A DNA stretch of 64,000 nt from Schistosoma mansoni (taxonomy: Eukaryota; Platyhelminthes; Trematoda; Strigeidida; Schistosomatidae): contig NC_031497.1 of NCBI RefSeq assembly GCF_000237925.1, forward strand, positions 24,528,178 to 24,592,177, in the 5' to 3' direction. Below the pieces are notes generated by a model. That model was given only the letters and a program-made list of their open reading frames with translations. It was not told where the DNA came from and did no database searches. Both the position numbers and the translations under genes were made by a program. Of the stretch, positions 42,836 to 54,000 are shown one piece after another. Positions within the stretch are counted from its first letter, which is position 1. Every line of letters begins with the position of its first letter.

Positions 42836-43210
42836 GATTTTGTGGAGATTTCAGGATTTTCATAGTTGAAAGCGTGAGTCGATTGAAGCTAGACCACCAT
42901 GGAAAACTTGGAAGCACTGGACGGCCGTTTCGTACTACTATGGGACTTCTCAGCAGTGCGCATCCACGATCCCGCACTCGCGAGATTCGAACCCAGGACC
43001 TATCAGTATCGCACCAGAGCACTTAACCGATAGACCACTGAGCCGGCTGTCATCCAACGGTGTTAATGTCTAACTTCAACCAATCCACGATTTTGAACAA
43101 CCGTTCACCAATTGTCTTCAATGAGTTGATATCTCTACAACAGACCTGGTTGAACTCCACTGGTCACTGCTTCTCACTAGAACTCCAGGAAATATCTCTT
43201 GAAGTCAGTC
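42836..43210 (-). repeat. SINE-B, near full length, hammerhead mutated at G8
   Basis: Minus strand: head (ttcaagagatatttcctgga), leader, tRNA-like region, hammerhead 42959-42914, 3' part and 'ccacaaaatccccttatgag' tail. The ribozyme core reads CTGAGAA, losing G8; predicted inactive. Confidence 0.88.
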
Positions 43211-43325
43211 ACTTCTGAGGAGTCCCATAATAAAACGAAACGGCCGTCATGTGCTTCCAGGTTTTCCATGGTGGTCTGGCTTCAATTGACTCATGATTTC
43301 AACTATGAAAATATTTATACAACAA
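43211..43325 (+). repeat. SINE-B 3' half, head-to-head with the previous copy
   Basis: Starts inside the hammerhead (ctgaggagtcccataataaa), whose stem II is broken, and ends 'catgatttcaactatgaaaa'. Confidence 0.8.
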
Positions 43326-43439
43326 TGTCAGACTAGTCAAGGCTATTTGAGTCAATAATCATAATGAAATAAATTACGTGACCGCACATAATAGGTAAAA
43401 GTATAGGTTGGTAGTGGGAATTCAGGTGTACTGATAGTA

Positions 43440-44120
43440 GTAAGAATAATAAAATACAACAACAAAAGTCTTGTCAATCTTACGTTGACTTTCTTGAGTC
43501 GACCAGCGATGTCCAATCAAACGAAGGATAAGTTACCTGAGTTAGCCTCCTCAATGTGCATTTGCGAATTCAGCTGTTCCTGCAGAGATAACTATATCGG
43601 GAGTACCACCAGGCAATTTAACCAACGAATGTGTGAACATCTACCAGTACAGTTTGTGAAGAGCCAGATAAAAACAATACGCAGTTCTATTTTGGCACAT
43701 CTAATTGACAACGGTCACAATATAGATAAATTGGGATCATTTCGAGTGATTTATCGTATACCTCCATCACTTCCCAACGGAGTTCGATCCCGTCTCCTAC
43801 ATAAAGCTGAAGCCGCAGGAATTCGTACATTTAACCCCAATTTATGTATACGGAAGGAACTCGTGACTCCCCTATCTCTTTCATAACCGGATATAACTTA
43901 AGATTATTTTCATATCCGGCATTTGTTTGTAATTTTCCGTTTGTATTCTTCCCTATCTAATTATTTACATACTTCTTATTACGTAATGGTTTCAATGTGT
44001 TTTGATGATTATTTTAAGTCTATTTATCCACATTTGAACTACTATTTCCAATGTTGTAACTATTGATAAGACTTTTGTTGTCGTATATGACCAACAAACT
44101 GTTTGATTTAATAAATTCAT
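43440..44120 (+). mobile_element. Penelope-like element 3' part (GIY-YIG domain and 3' UTR)
   Basis: Reads KDKLPELASSMCICEFSCSC, then DNYIGSTTRQFNQRMCEHLP and HLIDNGHN, KAEAAGIRTFNPNLC, with the stop at 43884-43886. The GIY-YIG landmarks (CICEF, YIG, Arg, EH) are kept over 130 open codons. It is a different subfamily from 40385. 43887-44120 is AT-rich 3' sequence running into the Sm-alpha SINE. Confidence 0.85.
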
Positions 44121-44122
44121 TT

Positions 44123-44345
44123 AGTATTGTTTGTTTCAATCTTCCCATTGATGTTTAGGACTGCAACTGGTCAGTCTCTAATTGACATATGTGCGGGACT
44201 CAGTGGCCGAGTGGATAACGCAGTGGCGTTTGAAGCGAAAGGTACTGGGTTCGAGTCCCAGAGTGATCATCAACTCTGAGATGCACGTACATCCAGCTGA
44301 CGAGTCCGAAATAGGGCGAAACGCGCTTTCTGAATTCCACTGTTA
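44123..44345 (+). repeat. Sm-alpha-type SINE
   Basis: Head (tattgtttgtttcaatcttc), perfect RNA polymerase III boxes (A box tggccgagtgg 44204-44214, B box ggttcgagtcc 44248-44258), hammerhead 44290-44340 and end 'ccactatccatctttg'. The Ser/Leu-like tRNA region suggests a tRNA origin of the promoter. Confidence 0.92.
44290..44340 (+). ncRNA. Sm-alpha hammerhead ribozyme, 3' strand altered
   Basis: Core CTGACGA (44297-44303), stem II GTCC/GGGC with a 6-nt loop, and GAAAC are present. The expected GTC cleavage triplet after GCGC is replaced by TTTC, and stem I (ATCCAG against CTGAAT) is imperfect, so cleavage is unlikely. Confidence 0.8.
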
Positions 44346-44805
44346 GCCACTATCCATCTTTGTTTGATTTAATAGTTTGTTACAATTTATTAGATTTAAT
44401 CGTCATTATGGCTTTTATTCAAAAATAAATACTGAAAACACAATGTCAAAAATTTCGCCTTAAATACAGTTGGTAATTCAAAACACTTTGATATAAGAGT
44501 ATTGATACATTGGTGCATTAGAAAATGTCGGTCAATTATAATGTAAAAACTTAAACAATGAGAATAAGTTGCTCATTTATGTAATATAATTACGAATATT
44601 TTCTATATATTGGATTATTATTATTATGAAATTGTGCAACTAAATCAATGCAATACGAGGCCGACCCGTGGACGGGGTTGAGCAAGCTTACAGCACACGT
44701 CCGGAGGTGAAAAATACAGGTAATTTCATTGGTCTCAGTTTAGAGACCGTTGCAGAAATTACACTGCAAAGAACAGATACTACACATGATCTTAGCTCAG
44801 AGAGC

Positions 44806-45325
44806 CAAGAAGCCCTCGTGCGGCCGAGAATGGGGAGAGTCCGCTCTCACTCTCCGAATTCTCCCACATGACCATGAGTATATAGCCTCTGCCACACAAG
44901 TCCTACTCACTGCCTTCTCACACCACGGGTGTTGTTTACGAAATTGAGAGGACGAAAAGTGAATGTCAGGTGCTTTAACCGGGTTGGTGGACACGGAAAG
45001 TCCAGCTAGAGGAGTTGGAAAACCCTCATTCCAAACCAATGGTGTATATGAGCTCCAGTATCCTGAGGAAACAAATGGTGTATGAATCAATTTTTGGTCA
45101 CCGGCTACCATGGGACCGTATCTCCTTACGATGCTCCACTGCCTTGTGGACTAGACCTTTAGGTCAAAGGCTCGGGGTGTGGCTCCCTAAGAAAACCACC
45201 TGCTTCAGTTTGAGCATCTGGGCAGTATCACAGCCGTCACACAAATCAAATGAAATTTGTGTGGCGCATATATATCTGGTGCCCCTTTGTACCAATATTT
45301 GTGTTTAAATAAATAAATAAAACCA
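44806..45325 (+). repeat. ~510 bp non-autonomous repeat
   Basis: Same blocks as 38391, ending 'gtaccaatatttgtgtttaa' and (ATAA)n. No clear target duplication found. Confidence 0.85.
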
Positions 45326-47090
45326 ATTTAGATTATGTTGCATTAAACATTGACAAACTGGTTCGTTCTAAAAATCAGATTTTATGAAATATATTTTGTG
45401 GTATCATACTGAGTAAGGAACTAAGATAATTTCTTAAGACATCATATCTTAATCAAATATATTCGATTGAGAAATTAACGTTATCCTTTTTAACTATGAG
45501 GCATTATCACGGGACGTATAATACGGAAGCTAGAACTTTTGGAACTATTATTTTGATTATAATTAAATAAAGACATGCTGATATTTCTGTATTCTTTTCA
45601 TTGTAAGCTTTCAGCGGACCTACTAACTGTCACCATAGATTTGATAATCTCGAATTACTGCTAGCTGTTTATGTGTTGTTTACTTCGCTGTCGTTTATGC
45701 GGTGGTTGAGGTATGATTTCTTATTTTGGTGTGCTGTGCATTCTGATAAGTCGTATATGTAAGCTGTTTTTTATCTAGTTGTTTATGCTAACTGGGTGGC
45801 TAAAGTTTAGTAAAGACATGCTCGGCTGTGGACTCAAAAGTGAGAATAAAGAAAGTGTTGAAGATAGGCGGACCAATAGGAACGTGGATTATGATACCAC
45901 AAGGCTAATCATACCAGTCAGGACGTAGAATTGGTCGAGTTAAGGACATTAGACTACAGACGTAATAGTAAACGCGGGGTAGGAATATCGTAATCAGAAT
46001 ACCGATTGAAGAGTTTGGCATGTGATATCAATGAACATCTCAAGGCAAAAAAATATCTAGAAGGTCGATCTGTTTTAATGAACATGTTCCTCTCTGAAGC
46101 AGCAATTTACGATATGGAAATTTCCTTTTATGTTGATACAAAACGATAGACTATCATGAAATCCATATTGGTACTGAGGGTTAGGTACTCAAGTTCAGGT
46201 GACCCTATCTGTTGTCTTCATTTGTCTGGATTTTGAATAAGACTACATATCAATCTTCTGAGTAAGTGTAAAAATAAAAAAGCCGTTAGTAATCAACAGA
46301 AACAGTCACCAAGAAAATAAGTGCCATAAAACGATGAGGTTTCAGAAAATTAGATTGAAATGTGCTTTCTAGAAACTTAACTGATTTTAATGTATAACAC
46401 AAAGTATTCATTGAACTGATCGCAAGTGGAATAATATATTTACGAATTTACATGAACGTAAGGAAGTAAATGCTGACGATAGCTTGGTCGAAGTTTCTTC
46501 AAAGATTCAACAGTATATTACTGGACGCCGAAACATAAATGAGAAGTTTTCATAAATTTGATCATCACTCATGAGGTGAATATCTTTCTTCCAAGGGCTA
46601 AAATGTTTCTAATTAAGATCATGACATGTATCAATTATTTGTGAAATTGACATTTGCTTATACAGTAGTCATTGTTAACGATACCACTTAACTAATGATA
46701 CATGTACCTATCCAGTTTCTTGTTGCGTTCATGCCTATTAACGACTCAAGATTTAAATTTATTGGTTGAGATCTGAATTAGGAATTAAAAACATTCGTAA
46801 ATGAAATTTCTCCCGTATCAAGTATCCGATATTTAGCGTAGTCATGTTCCTAAACTTGATTAGACTCCAGATTAAGTTTGATTCAAAAGTTCACTTCTAG
46901 AGTTCCAACATAAAGCGTCATGTTTTCAAATTATCTCACTTTTGAAAACGGTTACTCATAGTTTTAGATGATTATGGAGAGTGTATTTAATCTACAGTCT
47001 GCAAATAATTACAATGTTTAAAATCAATACTTGCTATAAAATATGTCCTATCCTTTAAAATGATTGAATACATTTCACATAATAAAGACT
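45326..47090. other. Intergenic, no gene seen
   Basis: AT-rich; no exon, RNA or named repeat. Confidence 0.4.
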
Positions 47091-47095
47091 CATCA

Positions 47096-48015
47096 ATTCA
47101 ACTACTACAATCTCCACATTTTGATAATAATCATATGCTCACTAGTGACTAGCTTCAATATGGATTTCCTGGAGTTCTAATACGAAACCGTGACCAGCGA
47201 AGTTCAACCCGCATCGGATGGAGACAGTTAACCATCTCAGACAATTGATGAATGGTTGCACAAGATCATGGATAGACTAGAGTTACACATTAACACTGTT
47301 GGATGCCCACTCAGTGGTCTAGAAGTTAAGCGTTCGCAAGCAAGATCGGGGGTCCTTGGTTCGAATCCCATTTGTAGGGGCGTTTGTTGTATCCCATGGA
47401 GATTTATGAATGGTAACTTTTGAGGGCTATTTATGGACCAATATGATATGTATATTTCCTATTGTATATTTGCTAAGTAAACTATTCAAATTCATGTTCC
47501 TTTTATTATAAGCTTCATTTTGAACTATAGACTATTATTATACGATTTACCATTCTTGAGTTATCCCTAGTCCATTAATTACAGTTCCCCTTATTCATAG
47601 CAACATTTGGCTAAATCTTGTACAAATGTATTTTTCTATTTTATGGTACGATGTGGTCTGTTTGGTTGGTATATAAACCCAGTATGTTTGTGATTAATGA
47701 TTCATATTGCAGAGACTGTTATTGGTGTTCTGGACTTCACTGGCTGGGCCAGACACAAAGCAGGACTGATAAGTACTCAAGACTGCTCATACGGCCTTTG
47801 TGTATCATCGCTCCGATCGATAATTCGCTCTTCTCTCAGCACGTTCATATATCAAACAGGACACGCACGCACCCGCACGTTATAACAGCGTTGATGCGTA
47901 CTATTGAGGAGTCCCATACTAGAACGGAACTGCCGTCCAGTGGTCTAGCTTATATCAATTCATGAATTCAACCATCGAGATTACTACAATTTCCACAAAT
48001 CCACATTCTGATAAT
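47096..48015 (+). repeat. SINE-B, permuted unit, split by a solo LTR
   Basis: 47096-47384 and 47893-48015 are one SINE-B copy. A tail segment (actacaatctccacattttg) comes first and is followed directly by the head (catatgctcactagtgac), leader and tRNA-like region; the rest lies beyond the LTR with a decayed hammerhead (gaggagtcccatactagaac) and a second tail. Same permutation as at 12249. Confidence 0.8.
47385..47887 (+). mobile_element. Solo LTR (503 bp) inserted in SINE-B
   Basis: Begins TGTTGTATCCC, ends GTTATAACA, with a 5-bp target duplication gcgtt (47380-47384, 47888-47892). It has a TATA-like tatataaaccc box near 47670. Related to 60294-60801. An LTR-element fossil with no internal part left; younger than the SINE. 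Orientation assigned from the TATA-like box. Confidence 0.88.
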
Positions 48016-48019
48016 AAAA

Positions 48020-48402
48020 GACAAAAACGAACAGTTCATTATACTCATAAAGTCTATTTATAATAGGTACACATGAAAATAAGAAATGCATATTCATTGA
48101 AACAAGATGGAAAAAATGAAATCATAAAATGACAAGAAAACAAAACGAAACAACAAAAGAAGATTCTTGACATTCAAGAAAAAAAAGAATCTGTACAAAT
48201 TCAACAAATTTTTTGTTTGTTTAATGTTGTGTAGGTTTTAAAAATAAATTAATTTTATTACAACAAATTTTATTCAATGTAATTCGATGTGTACTTTTAT
48301 CCTTCAATTGAACAATGAGCTATTTTTTTTAAAAAAAAGAAAAAGAAGTTATTGTTTAAACAGTAAGTTGAAAGATTCAAGTCCAACTCTACTTAAATAA
48401 AG
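48020..48402. other. A/T-rich spacer before the Gypsy block
   Basis: Poly-A and AAT-rich sequence; no gene seen. Confidence 0.5.
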
Positions 48403-50911
48403 TGACATAAGAACACGGCTACTGTGTCAATTGGATCAAGATCCTAAACACACCCTTAGTGACATGGCCAGTGAATACCAAAGCCTCATTAATCTGAAAC
48501 GAGACACGATTATGATTCAGAGTGATGGGTTTAGTCGATCTGAAGTACGAGTAGTGCGACAGACACTTAACCAAAATAAATGTGCCCCTGCTACACTCAG
48601 TCCATCTCACTCCAGCTCAGTCCGACAGACTAAAACAAATCCCCCTGTTCCTTGCTGGCACTGTGGTGCACGACACTATGTACGAAACTGCCCATTTAGG
48701 CAACATCAATGCAGGGAGTGTAAGGTCGTCGGTCATAAAGATGGGTTTTTTCTTAAGAGGAAGCCGAACCGATCCAGAAGTACCAGAAAGACTGTTCCTA
48801 AATTCTGTACCACTTCGTTGAGCCTTGTATCTTCTTGTCAAAGCTCGTCACTAGGCGAGAGGAAATTCATTACCCCTAATATTAATGGACATTCGTTTAG
48901 ATTGAAGATAGATACAGCATCAGATGTCACCATCCTCTCACGTAAAAATTGGACCAGAATGAACAGCACAAGCCCGCAGTGAACAACACAAAAGCCTCGT
49001 ACCGCATGTGGTAATTACCTTCAATTGTCAGGACAATTGGAATGTAAAGTTACTTTCCAGGATTCGTCGTTTACTGGGGTATGTCATATAACGCCAGCTG
49101 AAATTAGCTGATTTCCCGTGAAATACCATATGCCACCTGGTATCACAACCATATGACACTGAATCATATACGAGGAAACTAATGACGCAGTTTTCATCTA
49201 TTTTCCAACCTCGATTGGGACGGTGTTCTGTCATGAAAGCAACGCTTCGTTTGAAATCTGGGGCTAAACTGTTATAAACAATAGAAGATGCTTGTTATAA
49301 CGCTGGTGGTTTCTTGTTATAACAGTCCTTTCACTTTCTACACGTATGTGGGACGTTAATTTACCTTAGACGAATATCTACACTAGATTCCCACCCAGTG
49401 TCTATTCTACAGGACTTCAACACAACTCAGATCAAGAACACGAGGTTAGCCTGACTATAACGTCAATATATTTCCACACCAAAATCCGACACAAGAACAG
49501 TCAATCAATAAGTGTCCATCAACAAGAAACAGTTAATACATAATAAGGATAGGGGAATATATATAACACATATAACACCTGTCATGCTATCTAATGTCTG
49601 ACTCATCAAAACAACCAATCATTGTCATTCTCGCCCACACATCATAAACCTGTCTTCCGTCCCAAAAGACCTGTACCTTATGCAACGTTACCAACAATAG
49701 ATGAAGAATTAAATCGCCTTCAACAACAAGGGGTTATTACTCCCGTTTCTACTGTGCTTGGGCAGCACCGATAGTGGTTATCAAGAAGGCCAACGACACG
49801 ATACGAATATGTGCTGATTTTTCTACAGGTCTCAATGCAGCTCTGGAACAACATCACCATCCTTTACCAGTTCCTGCAGATTTGTTTACCATGCTGAATG
49901 GGGGAAAATTCTTCGCAAAACTGGATCTTGCTGATGCTTACTTGCAAGTTGAAGTAGACGAAGCATCGAGGGAGCTGCTTACTATTGACACGCATCGTGG
50001 GTTATTTCAGTATAACCGTCTACCTTTCCGTGTCAAGACTGCCCCATCTATTTTCCAAGAATTAATCGACACTCTTATCTGGCATCCCGGGAGTCGCGGT
50101 TTACCTTGGTGACATTCTAATTGTTGCGACAACGTTAGAACAACTACAGGAACGAACGATATTGGTACTGAAACGCATCAGTGAAAACGGGTTCCGGTTA
50201 CGTCCTGAGAAATGCCAAATCTTATTGCGGTCGGTAAAGTATTTGGGCTTTATTTTTGATGCTGACGGCCGCAAACCGGATCCTGAAAACGTTCGAGCGA
50301 TAAGAGAGATGCTCACGCTTACGAATATCTTCGCACTACGTTCCTTCATGGGACTGGTCTCTTATTATGCCGCGTTCGTCCCTTCGATGCATGACTTCGT
50401 GCCCCACTGAATGGTCTGCTGGGCAAGAACAGTACGTGGATCTGGAATAAAGAGTGTGATACAGCATTTTGTAAACTGAAGTCCATCATCAGCTCGAAAT
50501 TGTTATTGACGCACTACGATCCACTCACGCCGATCATCGTAGCTGCAGATGCTTCAGCGTATGGCTTAGGTGCCGTCATTTCACATCAGTTTCCAGACGC
50601 ATCAGAGAAAGCTTTTATGCATGCATCCCACACTCTGACCCCTGCAGAAAAGAAGTACAGCCAGATAGAGAAGGAGGCTCTCGCACTTGTGTTTGCTGTT
50701 CGCCGTTTCCACAAGTTTCTGTACGGTCGGAAATTTACACTTCTTACAGACCACAAGTCTCTGCTCGCAATTTTCGGGTAAAAGTTTGGCATACCAGCCC
50801 ACGCTGCAAATCGTCTTCAGCGATGGGCCTTGGTACTCTTGGATTATGATTTCGAAATCCGATACCGACGCACCCAACAATTCGGTCAAGCAAATGCTTT
50901 ATCACGAGTCA
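48403..50911 (+). mobile_element. Gypsy fossil, left arm of an inverted duplication
   Basis: Plus strand: gag 3' part (from LDQDPKHTLSDMASEYQSL), a Cys-rich knuckle (CWHCGARHYVRNC), a protease-like stretch, then RT ([27 protein letters not shown]) and RNase H (VAADASAYGLGAVISHQF, FTLLTDHKSL), ending in the 'RVNNDRF' region. Both ends are truncated and it has several breaks. The RT wording is Gypsy of the K02A2.6/Mag type. It is interrupted by the solo LTR at 49270-49644. Confidence 0.9.
49270..49644 (-). mobile_element. Solo LTR (375 bp), same family as the provirus LTRs
   Basis: Same length as the LTRs at 52280 and 54952, and no clear difference from them on reading. Flanked by TAAAC (49265-49269, 49645-49649). 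In the duplicated arm the complete element sits at exactly this site. Confidence 0.93.
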
Positions 50912-51013
50912 ATAATGATCGTTTTGAGGCTGAGGAAAACATAGTAATCACATCTTTGTCAGCTGAAGACCACGCGGATTGTAATCTGACAACCGACAAG
51001 GATGATCACTAAT
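50912..51013. other. Central ~100 bp spacer of the inverted duplication
   Basis: Left-arm continuation (LSAEDHADCNL frame) with no counterpart on the right. The arms meet at cacgagtc / gactcgtg on either side. Confidence 0.75.
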
Positions 51014-54000
51014 GACTCGTGAAAAAGCATTTGCTTGACCGAATTGTTGGATGCGTCGGTATCGGATTTCGAAATCATAATCCAAGAGTACCAAGGCCCA
51101 TCGCTGAAGACGATTTGCAGCGTGGGCTGGTATGCCAAACTTTTACCCGAAAATTGCGAGCAGAGACTTGTGATCTGTAAGAAGTGTAAATTTCCGACCG
51201 TACAGAAACTTGTGGAAACGGCGAACAGCAAACACAAGTGCGAGAGCCTCCTTCTCTATCTGGCTGTACTTCTTTTCTGCAGGGGTCAGAGTGTGGGATG
51301 CATGCATAAAAGCTTTCTCTGATGCGTCTGGAAACTGATGTGAAATGACGGCACCTAAGCCATACGCTGAAGCATCTGCAGCTACGATGATCGGCGTGAG
51401 TGGATCGTAGTGCGTCAATAACAATTTCGAGCTGATGATGGACTTCAGTTTACAAAATGCTGTATCACACTCTTTATTCCAGATCCACGTACTGTTCTTG
51501 CCCAGCAGACCATTCAGTGGGGCACGAAGTCATGCATCGAAGGGACGAACGCGGCATAATAAGAGACCAGTCCCATGAAGGAACGTAGTGCGAAGATATT
51601 CGTAAGCGTGAGCATCTCTCTTATCGCTCGAACGTTTTCAGGATCCGGTTTGCGGCCGTCAGCATCAAAAATAAAGCCCAAATACTTTACCGACCGCAAT
51701 AAGATTTGGCATTTCTCAGGACGTAACCGGAACCCGTTTTCACTGATGCGTTTCAGTACCAATATCGTTCGTTCCTGTAGTTGTTCTAACGTTGTCGCAA
51801 CAATTAGAATGTCACCAAGGTAAACCGCGACTCCCGGGATGCCAGATAAGAGTGTCGATTAATTCTTGGAAAATAGATGGGGCAGTCTTGACACGGAAAG
51901 GTAGACGGTTATACTGAAATAACCCACGATGCGTGTCAATAGTAAGCAGCTCCCTCGATGCTTCGTCTACTTCAACTTGCAAGTAAGCATCAGCAAGATC
52001 CAGTTTTGCGAAGAATTTTCCCCCATTCAGCATGGTAAACAAATCTGCAGGAACTGGTAAAGGATGGTGATGTTGTTCCAGAGCTGCATTGAGACCTGTA
52101 GAAAAATCAGCACATATTCGTATCGTGTCGTTGGCCTTCTTGATAACCACTATCGGTGCTGCCCAAGCCCAGTAGAAACGGGAGTAATAACCCCTTGTTG
52201 TTGAAGGCGATTTAATTCTTCATCTATTGTTGGTAACGTTGCATAAGGTACAGGTCTTTTGGGACGGAAGACAGGTTTATGATGTGTGGGCGAGAATGAC
52301 AATGATTGGTTGTTTTGATGAGTCAGACATTAGATAGCATGACAGGTGTTATATGTGTTATATATATTCCCCTATCCTTATTATGTATTAACTGTTTCTT
52401 GTTGATGGACACTTATTGATTGACTGTTCTTGTGTCGGATTTTGGTGTGGAAATATATTGACGTTATAGTCAGGCTAACCTCGTGTTCTTGATCTGAGTT
52501 GTGTTGAAGTCCTGTAGAATAGACACTGGGTGGGAATCTAGTGTAGATATTCGTCTAAGGTAAATTAACGTCCCACATACGTGTAGAAAGTGAAAGGACT
52601 GTTATAACAAGAAACCACCAGCGTTATAACAAGCATCTTCTATCGTTTATAACAATTGGCGACGGTGATTAAAACGGATCTACGCTTACATATTCAGTTA
52701 AAGTGAATTTTATAACAAAATGGATGATCTGAAAACCTTATTGCAACAGCAAAATACTCTTATCGAATTATTAGTCAAAAATATGTCGATATCCTCAAGA
52801 ACCGATGTGTCTAATTCCACTATGACTCCGGATACTATTGCAAATTTAATAACTGAATTTATATTTGATCCAGAAAGTGGAGTTACTTTCGAGGCGTGGT
52901 TTAAACGCCATGAGGATTTGTTTAATAATGACTGTAAAGAGTGGGACGAAAGTTCAAAATTGAGATTATTATTAAGAAAGCTCGGAGTGTCCAAACATGA
53001 AAAATTCTGTAATTTTATCCTCCCAAAGAAGCCAACCGACATGACCTTCAAAGAAACAGTAAATTGCCTGACACGTATATTTAGAGAACGGTCATCAATT
53101 TTTCACACTAGATACCAGTGTCTTCAACTTGTAAAGAAAGTACAGGACGATTACGTAACGTACGCAAGTATCGTAAACCGGGAATGTGAGCGGTTCCGTT
53201 TACCAGAAATGTCCTCAGATCAATTCAAGTGCCTTATTTTTGTATGTGAATTACAGTCTCCAGTAGATGCAGATATTAGAACACGGATTCTAGCGAGAAT
53301 CGAACAAGATCTTAATATCAGTCTACAATCAGTATCTGAAGAATGTCAAAGAATGGTTAATTTGAAGCATGACACGAATCTCGTAGAAAGGAACAGTGAA
53401 CACGTTGGAGTTAAAGCTTTACGTAAATCTTTTGACGGAAATAAAGATTCGAACTCCCAGAAAATCCCGAATCAAGTGAAACACAAAACGTCATGTTGGC
53501 GATGTGGTAAGTGTCATTCTGCCAAAGTTTGTTACTTTAAAAAACGAGTATGCTTTCAATGTGGTAAATATGGTCATGCTCAAGTATGTTGTAAAAGTAA
53601 ACCAAAGGTTTCTGACCGTCAGCATAAGTTTCGTAAAGGAAATAAGATGCAGACTGCAAAAGTAATGCCGTATAACTCAAATGTTGTTCTGGCCACAAAA
53701 AGTGACCGATTCTCCTCTAAAAGGAAGTATGTAACCATCTTTTTCGATGGCAAACCGGTCAAACTACAAGTCGATACTGGGTCTGACATAACATTAATTT
53801 CTAGAGAAACTTGGATTAAAATTGGTCGACCCCGATATCAACCTACATGTCATAATGCTAAGAGTGCGTCAGGAACTAATATTACTCCTCTTGGAGTAAT
53901 ACAGCTACCTCTCACGTTTGGTGAAAAGACTATGACCGGGAAATGTTACGTATCCGGGAACTGTAATACCAATCTATTAGGTATTGATTGGATTGATAAA

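Noticed and set aside
44191-44262. tRNA gene (perfect A and B boxes)
   Set aside because: No cloverleaf with a paired acceptor stem, and it is followed by the hammerhead; it is the promoter part of an Sm-alpha SINE. The same holds for the B boxes at 10060, 12539, 35410, 42070, 42205, 42977, 47360 and 61262.
48431-50781. Domesticated host gene from gag/pol ORFs
   Set aside because: It is truncated, broken and duplicated in inverted orientation; nothing suggests a kept function.
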